Below are positions 1 to 9,070 of a DNA stretch of 64,000 bases, one piece after another. Numbering within the stretch: the stretch's first letter is position 1; every line of letters starts with the position of its first letter. The stretch lies in contig CAVUAU010000005.1 in NCBI GenBank assembly GCA_963739625.1, positions 177,173 to 241,172 on the forward strand. The letters run 5' to 3'. Origin of the DNA: Salinimicrobium sp963739625 (GTDB taxonomy: Bacteria > Bacteroidota > Bacteroidia > Flavobacteriales > Flavobacteriaceae). Below the pieces are notes generated by a model, which saw only the letters and a program-made list of their open reading frames with translations, had not been told where the DNA came from and searched no databases. Position numbers and translations under genes: made by a program.

Positions 1-1
1 C

Positions 2-454
2 AAACTTTTGGAAGGTACCCAGGGACTTGGAGTTGTACTCGCTGAAACCAAAAATGCAGCCGAATCTGTTATCGAAGCCTTTAATGGTTTACAAGCGAGA
101 GTGATTGTCCAGGAATTTATTAAGGAAGCCGGCGGTGCCGATATTCGTGCGCTTGTGGTAGACGGGCATGTTGTTGGCGCCATGAAGCGCCAGGGTAAGG
201 AAGGTGAATTCCGAAGCAATTTGCACCGTGGAGGTACGGCAACCGTGATCCAGCTTACAGATGACGAGGAGAATGCAGCCATCAAGGCAGCAAAATCTAT
301 GGGCCTTGGAGTGGCCGGGGTAGACATGTTACAAAGTTCAAGGGGTCCGCTTATCCTCGAGGTGAATTCTTCTCCCGGGCTCGAAGGAATTGAGCAGGCC
401 ACAGGTAAAGACATCGCGAAATCAATCATTCGCTACATCGAAAGAAACATATAA
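2..454 (+). CDS. rimK: RimK, ribosomal protein S6 glutamate ligase (C-terminal part)
   Basis: ATP-grasp enzyme that adds glutamate to the C-terminus of ribosomal protein S6 or a related acceptor. The reading frame is open to the window edge (K-L-L-E-G-T-Q-G), so the N-terminus lies upstream and the TTG at position 8 is not a start. Visible motifs are the ATP-grasp glycine loop (EGTQGLGV), the VQEF strand, the R-N dipeptide in FRSNLHRGG, and the metal-binding end LILEVNSSPGLEGIE. About 150 residues remain, the C-terminal half of a roughly 300-residue enzyme. The next gene starts 3 nt downstream and is surely co-transcribed. Confidence 0.9.
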   Translation, partial: KLLEGTQGLGVVLAETKNAAESVIEAFNGLQARVIVQEFIKEAGGADIRALVVDGHVVGAMKRQGKEGEFRSNLHRGGTATVIQLTDDEENAAIKAAKSMGLGVAGVDMLQSSRGPLILEVNSSPGLEGIEQATGKDIAKSIIRYIERNI

Positions 455-457
455 TTC

Positions 458-1465
458 ATGGCTTATATTGACGAGCACAATGTGCTGGACATTTTAGGCA
501 AGAAAATACATCCCGGCAAAAGTGCGACCATTAACTTCAACATGGCACGGCTTTACACTACGACTGCTGTTGATGTTCCCATTATCATTGAACGCGCGAA
601 AAAACCGGGACCTGTAATTTTAATCACTGCAGGTATTCACGGGGACGAGATCAATGGGGTGGAAGTAGTGCGACAGATCATCGTAAAAGAGATCAATAAA
701 CCTGCCCGCGGAACGGTTATTTGCATCCCAATCCTCAATGTTTTCGGCTTTTTGAACATGACCCGCGAATTTCCTGACGGGCGTGATCTTAACCGGGTTT
801 TCCCGGGTTCCAAAAATGGCAGTTTGGCCAGCCGTTTTGCGTACCAGTTCGTGCAAAAAATTCTTCCGGTAGCCGATTTTTGTATGGACTTTCATACCGG
901 TGGCGCCAGCAGGTTTAACGCGCCCCAGATACGCATTCACAAAGGAGAAGAGATTGACATGCATTACGCAAGGATCTTTAATGCCCCTTTCACCATAGTT
1001 TCAAAGACGATCACAAAATCATACCGCGATACCTGTTCAAAACAGGGAAAACCGGTCTTGTTGTTTGAAGGAGGAAAATCTAATGACAGTAATAAGATCA
1101 TCGCACGTTATGGCGTAGAAGGTGTGATGAGGATCCTGGCGCACTTTGAAATGCTGAAACCAAAATTTGACGTCCCCGATGCCACCGGTGAAACTGTCGT
1201 AATAGAAAACAGCACCTGGATGCGCGCCAAGTATAGCGGCCTCCTTCACGTGAAGATCCCATTTGGGAAACATGTTGAAAAAGGGGAATATATCGCTACA
1301 ATTACCGATCCCTACGGAAAACTCCGGCACAAGGTGAAGGCGCCAAACCAGGGATACATTATCAATGTGAACGAATCTCCTATTGTTTACCAGGGAGATG
1401 CGATCTTTCATATTTCCATTTCAAAAGATAGCAATGAACAAGAAGCAGCTGCGTCTGAAATATAA
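458..1465 (+). CDS. Succinylglutamate desuccinylase/aspartoacylase-family zinc hydrolase (M14-like)
   Basis: Zinc-dependent deacylase/carboxypeptidase-fold protein of the AstE/AspA family, 335 residues. The zinc site is recognisable as GIHGDE (His and Glu ligands, around residue 68) and the later His in DFHTGG (around residue 147). DGRDLNRVFPG is the family's substrate-binding Asn-Arg segment. The C-terminal third is the beta-rich domain usual in the family. It sits 3 nt after rimK, a pairing common in marine bacteria, which suggests it acts on the same glutamylated substrate or on a related amino-acid conjugate. The substrate is not known and the link to RimK is inferred from position only. 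Confidence 0.82.
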   Translation: MAYIDEHNVLDILGKKIHPGKSATINFNMARLYTTTAVDVPIIIERAKKPGPVILITAGIHGDEINGVEVVRQIIVKEINKPARGTVICIPILNVFGFLNMTREFPDGRDLNRVFPGSKNGSLASRFAYQFVQKILPVADFCMDFHTGGASRFNAPQIRIHKGEEIDMHYARIFNAPFTIVSKTITKSYRDTCSKQGKPVLLFEGGKSNDSNKIIARYGVEGVMRILAHFEMLKPKFDVPDATGETVVIENSTWMRAKYSGLLHVKIPFGKHVEKGEYIATITDPYGKLRHKVKAPNQGYIINVNESPIVYQGDAIFHISISKDSNEQEAAASEI

Positions 1466-2006
1466 AAAACTGCGGGAGCAGATCTCTTCCGAAGAAATTG
1501 AGGAGAAAAGCCTGGATATTGCAAATCAACTGCTGCAGCTTCCCATTTGGAACCATGCATACTATCATCTTTTTCTAAGTATTTCTGAAAAAAGAGAGGT
1601 CGATACTCAGGCCATCCTTCACATTTTGCAGGGCAAAGACAAAAATATAGTGCTTTCCAAAGCCGATTTTAAATCGGGTCATATGCACAATTACCTGCTT
1701 ACAGATTCCACGATCATCAAAACGAACGACTGGGGAATTCCCGAACCTGTTGAAGGAATAGAGATTCCTGCTGAAAAGATAGAAGTAGTTTTTATTCCTC
1801 TTTTGGTTTTTGACAGGCAGGGGAACCGCATAGGCTATGGAAAAGGCTTTTATGACCGCTTCCTTTCTCAGTGTGCTAAAAATGTAATTAAAGTAGGGCT
1901 TTCATTTTTCGAAGCCGAAGATGAGCTCCCCGAAATACGCCCCGAGGACGTGCCACTGGATTTTTGTGTCACACCCGAAAAAATATATAATTTCAAAAAT
2001 TTGTAA
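1434..2006 (+). CDS. 5-formyltetrahydrofolate cyclo-ligase
   Basis: Converts 5-formyl-THF to 5,10-methenyl-THF with ATP, a folate salvage step in the cytoplasm. The ATG at 1434 gives a 190-residue protein starting MNKKQLRLKYKKLR, the normal start for the family; an upstream ATG in frame would add residues without homology. The hallmark motif DRQGNRIGYGKGFYDRFL is present near residue 135, and VFIPLLVFD precedes it. The gene overlaps the end of the upstream zinc hydrolase by 32 nt, so the two are probably translated from one mRNA. Confidence 0.9.
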   Translation: MNKKQLRLKYKKLREQISSEEIEEKSLDIANQLLQLPIWNHAYYHLFLSISEKREVDTQAILHILQGKDKNIVLSKADFKSGHMHNYLLTDSTIIKTNDWGIPEPVEGIEIPAEKIEVVFIPLLVFDRQGNRIGYGKGFYDRFLSQCAKNVIKVGLSFFEAEDELPEIRPEDVPLDFCVTPEKIYNFKNL

Positions 2007-2032
2007 ACTTTAACGTTTTCAACTACTTTTAG
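2001..2032 (+). promoter_or_regulatory. Candidate promoter for the histidine kinase gene
   Basis: TTG at 2001-2003 is followed after 20 nt by TACTTTTA at 2024-2031, close to the Bacteroidetes TTG-N19-TANNTTTG pattern but lacking the final G. It lies just before the kinase start at 2053. Confidence 0.35.
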
Positions 2033-2052
2033 TCGAACCAATTAGGGACTAA

Positions 2053-3504
2053 ATGCTCAACGACCTCCAGTTAAACAGTATTCTTGAAGACTTTGATGTT
2101 GCATACTGGAAAATTAACCTGCTCACCGGGGAAATTTCATGGTCAGAACACTTCAACCATCTAATTGGCAATCCCGATGCCGGTCACGATAAGTTAGAAT
2201 TCTTTCTAAACAACGTGCTGCACAAGGATTACCGTTACGATTTCAGGGAACATTTCGAAGATCTCACCCACCGGCACAAACCTTTTTCGGCAGAGCTGCG
2301 GCTAAAACTGGAGAACGGTAAATACCGCTGGTTTGAATGCCGCAACCTGAAGAGCCGCGAAAAAGGCCTGGCCGATGCCGCAGTACTTTTGTTTGTCAAT
2401 ATTCATCAGGCTAAGAGGGATCAATATACCATCGAAGAGAATTTCTTCTATTATCGTGAAACTGCCGAAATGACCTCTACCGGCGGCTGGTATCTCGATG
2501 TAAATACCAATGCTGTTTATTGGGACAATGTCACCAAGAAAATACTGGATTGCCCGATGGATTACGAGCCCCGGCCCGAAGATAAACTGCGGTTTTACGC
2601 TTTAGAAAGTCATGAGGAGGTGGGAAACATGTTTAAAAAGTGTAGTGAATACGGAATTCCCTTTAAAGTAGAGATAAAAATGCGTTCCCTGCACAACCGG
2701 GAATTCTGGGTAAGAGCCACAGGAAAACCGGTCTATAATAATGAGCAGGAAATAATTGGAATTCGCGGTGTTTACCAGGACATAGATGAACAGAAGACCA
2801 ATGAGCTCAACCTGCAGAATTCTTTGGACATTATCGCCTCCCAAAATTCAAAACTGTTCAATTTTGCCCATATAGTATCTCACCAGTTAAGGTCGCACAG
2901 CAGCAACTTAAGTTTGGTAGCACAGCTCTTAAAAGAGGCAAAGACTCCCGAAGATAAGCTGGATCTCATTTTGAATGTGGAGAATATTTCCGAAAACCTG
3001 GAGACGGCTATTAAGGAGCTGAATGAGGTAGTGACGAGGCAAAATTCACTTAAGAAGGAACGGCAGCTGGTAAAATTCTCAGATGCACTGGATGTGGTTA
3101 TCGCTTCAACTTCTTCCCTTATTAAACGGGAAAATGCGGAGATCATCGCCGAATTCGGTAAGTTGAACGAAATAAATTACATTTCTGAATATCTCGAAAG
3201 TATTTTACTTAATTTGATCACCAATGCCATAAAATACAAGCACAAAGGCAGGAGGCCAGTGATCTACATACAGACCTATAAAGAAAAAGGAGAGTCATAT
3301 TTAGAACTTAGCGATAACGGAATGGGTATCGATTTGGATGAGCACGGCGATAAAATGTTTGGCATGTATAAAACATTTCACCGGCACCCCGAAGCAAACG
3401 GAATTGGGTTGTTCATCACCAAAAATCAGGTGGAGACCATGGGCGGCAGCATTTCAATTACCAGTACCGTAAACATCGGGACCACTTTCAAAATAAAATT
3501 CTAG
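2053..3504 (+). CDS. PAS-domain sensor histidine kinase
   Basis: Cytosolic two-component kinase, 483 residues, with no membrane segment. Two PAS-like domains occupy about residues 10-120 and 135-255, ending in the GVYQDIDEQK linker typical of PAS/PAC. The H-box is NFAHIVSHQLRSH with His277 as phosphoacceptor. The ATPase domain follows with an N-box (NLITNAIKYKHKG), the G1 box SDNGMGIDLDEHG and the G2 box GIGLFI. A CheY-like regulator starts 5 nt downstream and is the likely partner. The signal cannot be read from the sequence. Confidence 0.88.
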   Translation: MLNDLQLNSILEDFDVAYWKINLLTGEISWSEHFNHLIGNPDAGHDKLEFFLNNVLHKDYRYDFREHFEDLTHRHKPFSAELRLKLENGKYRWFECRNLKSREKGLADAAVLLFVNIHQAKRDQYTIEENFFYYRETAEMTSTGGWYLDVNTNAVYWDNVTKKILDCPMDYEPRPEDKLRFYALESHEEVGNMFKKCSEYGIPFKVEIKMRSLHNREFWVRATGKPVYNNEQEIIGIRGVYQDIDEQKTNELNLQNSLDIIASQNSKLFNFAHIVSHQLRSHSSNLSLVAQLLKEAKTPEDKLDLILNVENISENLETAIKELNEVVTRQNSLKKERQLVKFSDALDVVIASTSSLIKRENAEIIAEFGKLNEINYISEYLESILLNLITNAIKYKHKGRRPVIYIQTYKEKGESYLELSDNGMGIDLDEHGDKMFGMYKTFHRHPEANGIGLFITKNQVETMGGSISITSTVNIGTTFKIKF

Positions 3505-3509
3505 CACAC

Positions 3510-3923
3510 ATGGAGCATCCCATAGAATTGGCCTGTATCATTGATGATGATAAGATCTATGTCAATCTTGTAAAGAAGATCATCGAGATCAAGAAGCTTT
3601 CCCAGAACCTTATTATCTTCAAAAATGGCAAAGAAGCGCTTGATTATTTCAAGCCTATCCTGGAGCACATAACCGAAGACAGGCTTCCCGACATCATTTT
3701 CCTGGACCTCAACATGCCCGTGATGGACGGCTGGGAATTTTTAAGTGAATTCATCAAGATCAAAAACAACTTCAACAAAAAGATCACCCTTTATGTGGTG
3801 AGTTCTTCCATTGATCCTCGCGACCTCGAGCGGGCGAAGTCTTTCAATATGGTGACAGATTATCTTATCAAGCCTATTGAGCTCAAGAAATTTGAAAAGA
3901 TCTTCGACAGAGACGTCGCTTAA
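3510..3923 (+). CDS. Single-domain response regulator (CheY-like)
   Basis: Receiver domain only, 137 residues, without an output domain. The acidic pocket (IDDDK), the phosphoacceptor Asp in FLDLNMPVMDGW and the conserved Lys of YLIKPIE are all present. It follows the histidine kinase with a 5 nt gap, so it probably receives phosphate from it. With no DNA-binding domain it must act through protein contact or as part of a relay. Its 3' end overlaps the convergent lspA stop by 4 nt. Confidence 0.88.
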   Translation: MEHPIELACIIDDDKIYVNLVKKIIEIKKLSQNLIIFKNGKEALDYFKPILEHITEDRLPDIIFLDLNMPVMDGWEFLSEFIKIKNNFNKKITLYVVSSSIDPRDLERAKSFNMVTDYLIKPIELKKFEKIFDRDVA

Positions 3924-4549
3924 GCTACCTTTTCTCTTTTTTCAGTATTTTTTTCATGCGGAAAGGCCTTCTTATTGAAGATGATCAGCAAGGTCACCCC
4001 AATAGTTATAGCCGAATCTGCAATGTTGAATACAGGTTCAAAAAAGGTGAAATACTCCCCGCCGTAAACCGGTACCCACCCCGGAAGATAGCCGGACCAC
4101 AAAGGGAAGTAAAGCATATCCACAACTTTACCATGAAGTAAGGTTCCGTAGCCGCCGGCTTCAGGAAAAAGATTGGCCACCTGGTTATAACTATGACTGA
4201 AGATTTCGCCATAGAAAACAGAATCAATAATATTCCCAAAGGCACCTGCAAAAATGAGAGAGATGGCCGCAATAAGCACAGGAGAACCGTTCTTCCTAAC
4301 CGAATCATAAAGCCAATAACCAATACCAACGATGGCTACAAGCCTAAAACTTGTTAGGATGAGTTTCCCATACTCCCCGGGGATCTTTGCACCCCAGGCC
4401 ATTCCTTCATTTTCTACAAACAGGATCCTGAACCAGTCAAAAATTTTGATCTCCTCCCCAAGGGCAAAATGTGTTTTAATGTAGAATTTTGAGACCTGAT
4501 CTATCAGTAAAATCAGGACAATAAGGGCAGAAGCTTTCTTTAAAGACAT
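3920..4549 (-). CDS. lspA: Lipoprotein signal peptidase (signal peptidase II)
   Basis: Inner-membrane aspartic protease that cleaves prolipoproteins before the lipidated Cys. The ATG at 4549 gives 209 residues starting MSLKKASALIVL; a TTG eight codons upstream is also in frame. Four hydrophobic segments are visible. The two catalytic Asp regions are GNIIDSV with VVDMLYFP, and FNIADSAITIG. The loop between these is longer than in proteobacterial LspA, usual for Bacteroidetes. Many lipoproteins in this window would be its substrates. The lspA/DksA-like/ileS neighbourhood is conserved in Flavobacteriia. Confidence 0.93.
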   Translation of the reverse strand: MSLKKASALIVLILLIDQVSKFYIKTHFALGEEIKIFDWFRILFVENEGMAWGAKIPGEYGKLILTSFRLVAIVGIGYWLYDSVRKNGSPVLIAAISLIFAGAFGNIIDSVFYGEIFSHSYNQVANLFPEAGGYGTLLHGKVVDMLYFPLWSGYLPGWVPVYGGEYFTFFEPVFNIADSAITIGVTLLIIFNKKAFPHEKNTEKREKVA

Positions 4550-4584
4550 TAGGTTTTGTTTGAACAGGTTCAAAAATACTAATA

Positions 4585-5205
4585 TTATTTAGTTTCCGAG
4601 ACCTCAATATCGCCGTTGATGCTCATGAGTTTAATTTTGTGGGTGCCACCGGCAAAATGCGGTAGAACAACCTTTCCGTGGCGGCTTTCGGCATCGATCA
4701 ACGCATTTGCAGTAGTTAGGTTAATGTTGCCGTCAAAGGTGTTAATAATGGCATTTCCGCTGAAGTCTTCAGAATAAAAAGAGCCCGATTTAAGCTGCAC
4801 CAGTACGTCATCAAACTCCCCCACAAGAAAAGCAGATGCTACATTAGAGTTGATCTCAACACTCATGTTTTCGGGAACCTCCAGCTTTACCTCCATCGCA
4901 AAAACTTTATGAGCGCTGAGTTTATCAAAACCACCCTGCAATGCTTCGGGAAAACGGGATTTCAAATACATGGTTTTTCCTTTTATTTCTGAATCCAGGC
5001 TTATATCGTTGAAATATTCCCCGTCGGCCTGTGAGGTGATACTTATTGTATGTACAGGTGCAGTTTTAATGGATATCCTGAAGATCTCATCACTCGAGAG
5101 TACAAGGTTGTCAATATTTCCCGCATCGAAAATCTGGCTCACTTCCTTTTGAGAAAAGCTGTTAAATGAGAAAAATAAAAGACTTACAAAAAGTAGATTT
5201 TTCAT
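4585..5205 (-). CDS. Secreted DUF4097-like beta-repeat protein
   Basis: 206 residues with a clear signal peptide (MKNLLFVSLLFFSFNSFSQ). The mature part is made of short repeated beta strands (VEINSNVASAFLVGEF, LKSGSFYSEDFSGNAIINTFDGNINLTT, INGDIEVSE), the pattern of the DUF4097/putative adhesin family that forms a right-handed beta helix. It lies between lspA and the DksA-like gene on the same strand, but a terminator-like hairpin separates it from the latter. Function unknown; probably periplasmic or outer-membrane associated. Confidence 0.6.
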   Translation of the reverse strand: MKNLLFVSLLFFSFNSFSQKEVSQIFDAGNIDNLVLSSDEIFRISIKTAPVHTISITSQADGEYFNDISLDSEIKGKTMYLKSRFPEALQGGFDKLSAHKVFAMEVKLEVPENMSVEINSNVASAFLVGEFDDVLVQLKSGSFYSEDFSGNAIINTFDGNINLTTANALIDAESRHGKVVLPHFAGGTHKIKLMSINGDIEVSETK

Positions 5206-5221
5206 AGGCTTTTAAATAAAA

Positions 5222-5257
5222 CAAAAAACGCTCCAAACCTTAAAGGCAGGAGCGTTT
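5222..5257 (-). terminator. Rho-independent terminator after the DksA-like gene
   Basis: Arms AAACGCTCC (5226-5234) and GGAGCGTTT (5249-5257) form a 9-bp stem with a 14-nt loop. Read on the minus strand, a T-run follows the stem (A-run 5223-5228 on plus), just downstream of the DksA-like gene. Confidence 0.75.
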
Positions 5258-5276
5258 CCCTTATTTTTTGAAGTAA

Positions 5277-5660
5277 TTATCGCTGCATATTCTTTGCCTC
5301 AATACTTAGGGTAGCATGCGGGACCAGTTTAAGACGCTCTTTAGCGATCAATTTACCGGTTACACGACAAACTCCATAGGTCTTGCTTTCAATACGCACC
5401 AAAGCATTTTTTAGATCACGAATAAACTTCTCCTGACGAATCGCCAGCTGTGAATTCGCTTCCTTGCTCATAGTTTCACTTCCTTCTTCAAAAGCCTTAA
5501 ACGTGGGCGAGGTGTCATCTGTCCCGTTGTTCCCGTCATTCATGTAAGCACTCTTGTAAAGTTCCAGTTGTTCCTTGGCCTTTTCGATCTTAGCCAGGAT
5601 CAACTCCTTAAACTCCGCCAGCTCTGCGTCGCTGTAACGTTCTTTAACTTCTGTCGACAT
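5277..5660 (-). CDS. TraR/DksA-family transcription factor with a degenerate zinc finger
   Basis: 127-residue RNA-polymerase-binding protein of the DksA/TraR family. The N-terminal half is a charged coiled coil (AELAEFKELILAKIEKAKEQ and later EANSQLAIRQEKFIRDLKNAL), which in DksA enters the polymerase secondary channel. The C-terminal finger keeps only one of the four Cys residues (YGVCRVTGKLI), as usual in Bacteroidetes homologues, so it cannot bind zinc in the normal way. It lies 5 nt downstream of ileS on the same strand, so the two are co-transcribed. Confidence 0.85.
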   Translation of the reverse strand: MSTEVKERYSDAELAEFKELILAKIEKAKEQLELYKSAYMNDGNNGTDDTSPTFKAFEEGSETMSKEANSQLAIRQEKFIRDLKNALVRIESKTYGVCRVTGKLIAKERLKLVPHATLSIEAKNMQR

Positions 5661-5665
5661 AGTTC

Positions 5666-8600
5666 TTAATGTTTTTTAATTAACAACCTTGTGGTCACTT
5701 CATCAAAAGAAACTTCCAAGCCGTTGTTCACTTCCTCTGCTAAGTCGAGATTCGCAGTTAAGGTTTCGGTTTTTATATATTCAATATTTTGTTGAACGGC
5801 CTCCTCGACAGTACCATCCTTTTGTAGGGTCACATCTATTTTATCGGTCACTTCAAAGCCCGAATCCTTGCGAATATTCTGGATCCTGTTCACCAGTTCC
5901 CTCGCAATACCTTCTCTTTTTAGCTCTTCGGAAATGGTTATATCCAAAGCAACAGTGATATTTCCCGAGTTGGCGACCAGCCAGCCCTCGATATCCTGAG
6001 AAGTGATCTCGACTTCTTCGAGTCCCAATGTAATCATTTTCCCATTAATGTTAACCTCGATTTCTCCCTCCCGCTCAATTTTTTGAATATCTTCAGAGGT
6101 GAAATCATTGATCTTTTGAGAAACCAGTTTCATGTCTTTCCCAAAGCGCGGGCCTAACACCTTGAAATTGGGTTTTATTTGTTTAACGAGAATTCCTGAA
6201 GCATCATCTATCAACTCCAGCTCTTTAACATTAACTTCAGATTTTATTAACTCTGCTACTGCTTTAATTTCCTGTTTTTGCTGCTCATCCAGCACCGGGA
6301 TCATCACTCTTTGCAGCGGTTGACGCACCTTGATCATCTCTTTTTTGCGTAGAGAAAGCACCAAAGAAGAAATTGTCTGCGCCTTTTGCATTTGACGCTC
6401 CAGCTGCTTGTCGATGTATTCTGAATTTGACTTCGGAAAATGCGAAATATGAACCGATTCAAAATCCTCTTTTTGAGTAGCCGCATTAAGATCCCGGTAA
6501 AGCCTGTCCATAAAGAAAGGCGCAACCGGCGCTCCCAACTTAGCTACAGTCTCAAGGCAGGTGTAGAGCGTTTGGTATGCAGAGATCTTGTCCTGGCCAT
6601 ACTCGCCTTTCCAGAATCTTCTTCGGCACAACCGCACATACCAGTTGCTCAGGTTTTCCTGCACAAATTCTGAAATGGCGCGAGTAGCCTTGGTAGGCTC
6701 GTAATCTGCATAGAACCTGTCAACATTATCAATAAGCGTATGCAGTTCAGAAAGTATCCACCTGTCTATTTCGGGCCGCTCTGCCAAAGGCACATCAGCT
6801 TCGGAATAGGTGAAATTGTCAATATTCGCATATAAACTGAAGAAAGAATAGGTGTTGTAAAGTGTTCCGAAGAACTTACGACGCACCTCTGAAATTCCTT
6901 CAATGTCAAATTTTAGGTTGTCCCATGGGTTAGCATTCGAGATCATGTACCAGCGGGTAGCATCGGGGCCAAAGGCCGCGAGCGTCTCAAAAGGATCTAC
7001 GGCATTGCCCAGCCTTTTAGACATTTTCTGCCCGTTCTTATCCAGTACAAGTCCGTTGGAAACCACGTTTTTATAAGCCACATCGTCAAAGGTCATCGTG
7101 GCAATGGCATGCAGAGTATAGAACCAGCCTCTCGTCTGGTCAACTCCCTCTGCAATAAAATCGGCTTTACGCCAAACTTTTTCAACTTTCTCGCTGTTCT
7201 CGAACGGGTAATGCCACTGCGCGTAAGGCATGGAACCTGAATCAAACCAAACATCGATCAAATCGGCTTCACGCTTCATCGGCTTACCTGAATCTGAAAC
7301 CAGCGTGATCTGGTCTACCACGTTCTTGTGAAGATCAACTTTGTCGTAGTTCTCTTCGCTGAGATTTCCGATTTCGAAATCTTTGAACAGATCATCTTTC
7401 ATAAAACCGGCTTCCACCGATTTCTTCATCTCCTGCTTCAGCTCTTCAACAGAACCAATGATGATCTCCTCTTTGCCATCTTCTGTCCTCCAGATAGGCA
7501 ATGGAATTCCCCAGTATCTCGACCTGGAAAGGTTCCAGTCATTGGCATTGGCAAGCCAGTTACCAAAGCGGCCTTCTCCCGTAGATTTTGGTTTCCAGTT
7601 GATCTTCTGGTTAAGCTCGTACATCCTGTCTTTTACCTCGGTCACCTTGATGAACCAGGAATCCAGCGGATAGTACAAAATAGGTTTATCTGTTCTCCAG
7701 CAATTCGGATAGCTGTGAACGTATTTTTCAACTTTAAAGGCGCGGTTCTCCTCCTTCAGTTTGATCGCCAGCTCGACGTCAACAGATTTTTCGGGAGCTT
7801 CGCCTTCGTCATAATATTCGTTCTTGACATACTTGCCACCAAACTCGCCCATCTCCCGTCTGAATTTCCCCTGCAGGTCAACAAGCGGCACAAGATTGTC
7901 ATTCTCATCTTTTACCAGCAGCGGCGGCACTTCGGGAGTGGCCTGTTTTGCCACAAGCGCATCATCTGCCCCAAAAGTTGGCGAAGTGTGTACGATTCCG
8001 GTACCGTCTTCGGTGGTCACGAAATCTCCCAGGATCACTCTGAAGGCATTTTCCGGATGCTCGTAAGGCTGCGCATAAGGCAGCAACTGCTCGTATTTTA
8101 TATTTTCAAGATCTCTTCCGAAGAAAGACTCTCCTATCAAAAATGGGATTTTCTTGTCGCCTTCCTTGTATTCAGCTAAAGCGGCTTCAGAATCCACTTT
8201 TTTGAACTTCTTGTCGAATTGTGCTTCGGCAAGATCTTTGGCCACCACTACGGTAATAGGCTCAAAAGTGTACTGGTTGTAAGTCTTAACGGTAACGTAC
8301 TGGATCTTTGGCCCTACAGTCAAAGCAGTGTTTGACGGCAAAGTCCATGGCGTGGTCGTCCAGGCGATGAAGAACAGTTCCCCGTCTATGTTCTTCAGAA
8401 AATCGGGAAGAGTTTCTGTTTTAGCCTTGAACATGGCAGTCACCGTGGTATCGGTAACGTCCTGGTAAGTTCCCGGCTGGTTAAGCTCGTGAGAACTCAA
8501 TCCTGTTCCGGCTTTTGGAGAATACGGCTGAATGGTGTAGCCCTTGTAGATAAGGCCTTTTTTGTAGATCTGCGACAGCAGCCACCACACCGTCTCCATG

Positions 8601-9070
8601 TATTTGGGCTTATAGGTGATGTATGGATCATCCATATCCACCCAGTAACCCATTTTTTCGGTAAGGTCGTTCCACACATCGGTGTAGCGCATTACCGCAT
8701 TTTTACAGGCTTCGTTATATTTTTCAACACTAATTTTAGTGCCAATGTCTTCTTTGGTGATTCCCAGCTCCTTCTCTACTCCAAGTTCAATAGGAAGCCC
8801 GTGGGTATCCCAGCCCGCTTTACGCTTTACCTGGTAACCTTTTTGGGTCTTAAAACGGCAAAAAATATCTTTAATGGCGCGGGCCATCACGTGGTGAATT
8901 CCGGGCAGGCCGTTTGCAGACGGCGGACCTTCAAAAAACACAAAAGGCTCATTGCCTTCACGCGTACTTATACTTTTTTCAAAAACATCGTTCTCCTTCC
9001 AAAAATCCAGAATTTCTTCCGCTACTTTTGGCAGGTCAAGTCCTTTATATTCAGGGAACTTTGTACTCAT
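5666..9070 (-). CDS. ileS: Isoleucyl-tRNA synthetase
   Basis: Charges tRNA-Ile. 1134 residues, the length of the long IleS class. The ATP-binding HIGH-type motif appears as PPSANGLPGIHH near residue 55, and the KMSKR loop as GQKMSKRLGNA near residue 680. The editing domain lies between them (TTPWTLPSNTAL, GTGIVHTSPTFGADD), and the anticodon-binding region follows (RPEIDRWILSELH). No frameshift is seen across the 3.4 kb. A long open frame on the opposite strand (about 7.3-8.2 kb) is a shadow. Confidence 0.97.
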   Translation of the reverse strand: MSTKFPEYKGLDLPKVAEEILDFWKENDVFEKSISTREGNEPFVFFEGPPSANGLPGIHHVMARAIKDIFCRFKTQKGYQVKRKAGWDTHGLPIELGVEKELGITKEDIGTKISVEKYNEACKNAVMRYTDVWNDLTEKMGYWVDMDDPYITYKPKYMETVWWLLSQIYKKGLIYKGYTIQPYSPKAGTGLSSHELNQPGTYQDVTDTTVTAMFKAKTETLPDFLKNIDGELFFIAWTTTPWTLPSNTALTVGPKIQYVTVKTYNQYTFEPITVVVAKDLAEAQFDKKFKKVDSEAALAEYKEGDKKIPFLIGESFFGRDLENIKYEQLLPYAQPYEHPENAFRVILGDFVTTEDGTGIVHTSPTFGADDALVAKQATPEVPPLLVKDENDNLVPLVDLQGKFRREMGEFGGKYVKNEYYDEGEAPEKSVDVELAIKLKEENRAFKVEKYVHSYPNCWRTDKPILYYPLDSWFIKVTEVKDRMYELNQKINWKPKSTGEGRFGNWLANANDWNLSRSRYWGIPLPIWRTEDGKEEIIIGSVEELKQEMKKSVEAGFMKDDLFKDFEIGNLSEENYDKVDLHKNVVDQITLVSDSGKPMKREADLIDVWFDSGSMPYAQWHYPFENSEKVEKVWRKADFIAEGVDQTRGWFYTLHAIATMTFDDVAYKNVVSNGLVLDKNGQKMSKRLGNAVDPFETLAAFGPDATRWYMISNANPWDNLKFDIEGISEVRRKFFGTLYNTYSFFSLYANIDNFTYSEADVPLAERPEIDRWILSELHTLIDNVDRFYADYEPTKATRAISEFVQENLSNWYVRLCRRRFWKGEYGQDKISAYQTLYTCLETVAKLGAPVAPFFMDRLYRDLNAATQKEDFESVHISHFPKSNSEYIDKQLERQMQKAQTISSLVLSLRKKEMIKVRQPLQRVMIPVLDEQQKQEIKAVAELIKSEVNVKELELIDDASGILVKQIKPNFKVLGPRFGKDMKLVSQKINDFTSEDIQKIEREGEIEVNINGKMITLGLEEVEITSQDIEGWLVANSGNITVALDITISEELKREGIARELVNRIQNIRKDSGFEVTDKIDVTLQKDGTVEEAVQQNIEYIKTETLTANLDLAEEVNNGLEVSFDEVTTRLLIKKH

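Noticed and set aside
1383..1433. Longer start for the 5-formyl-THF cyclo-ligase
   Set aside because: The 17 extra residues are the shadow of the upstream gene; the family start is at 1434.
7328..8179. 283-residue open frame on plus strand inside ileS
   Set aside because: Antisense shadow of a fully conserved synthetase; no protein-like pattern.
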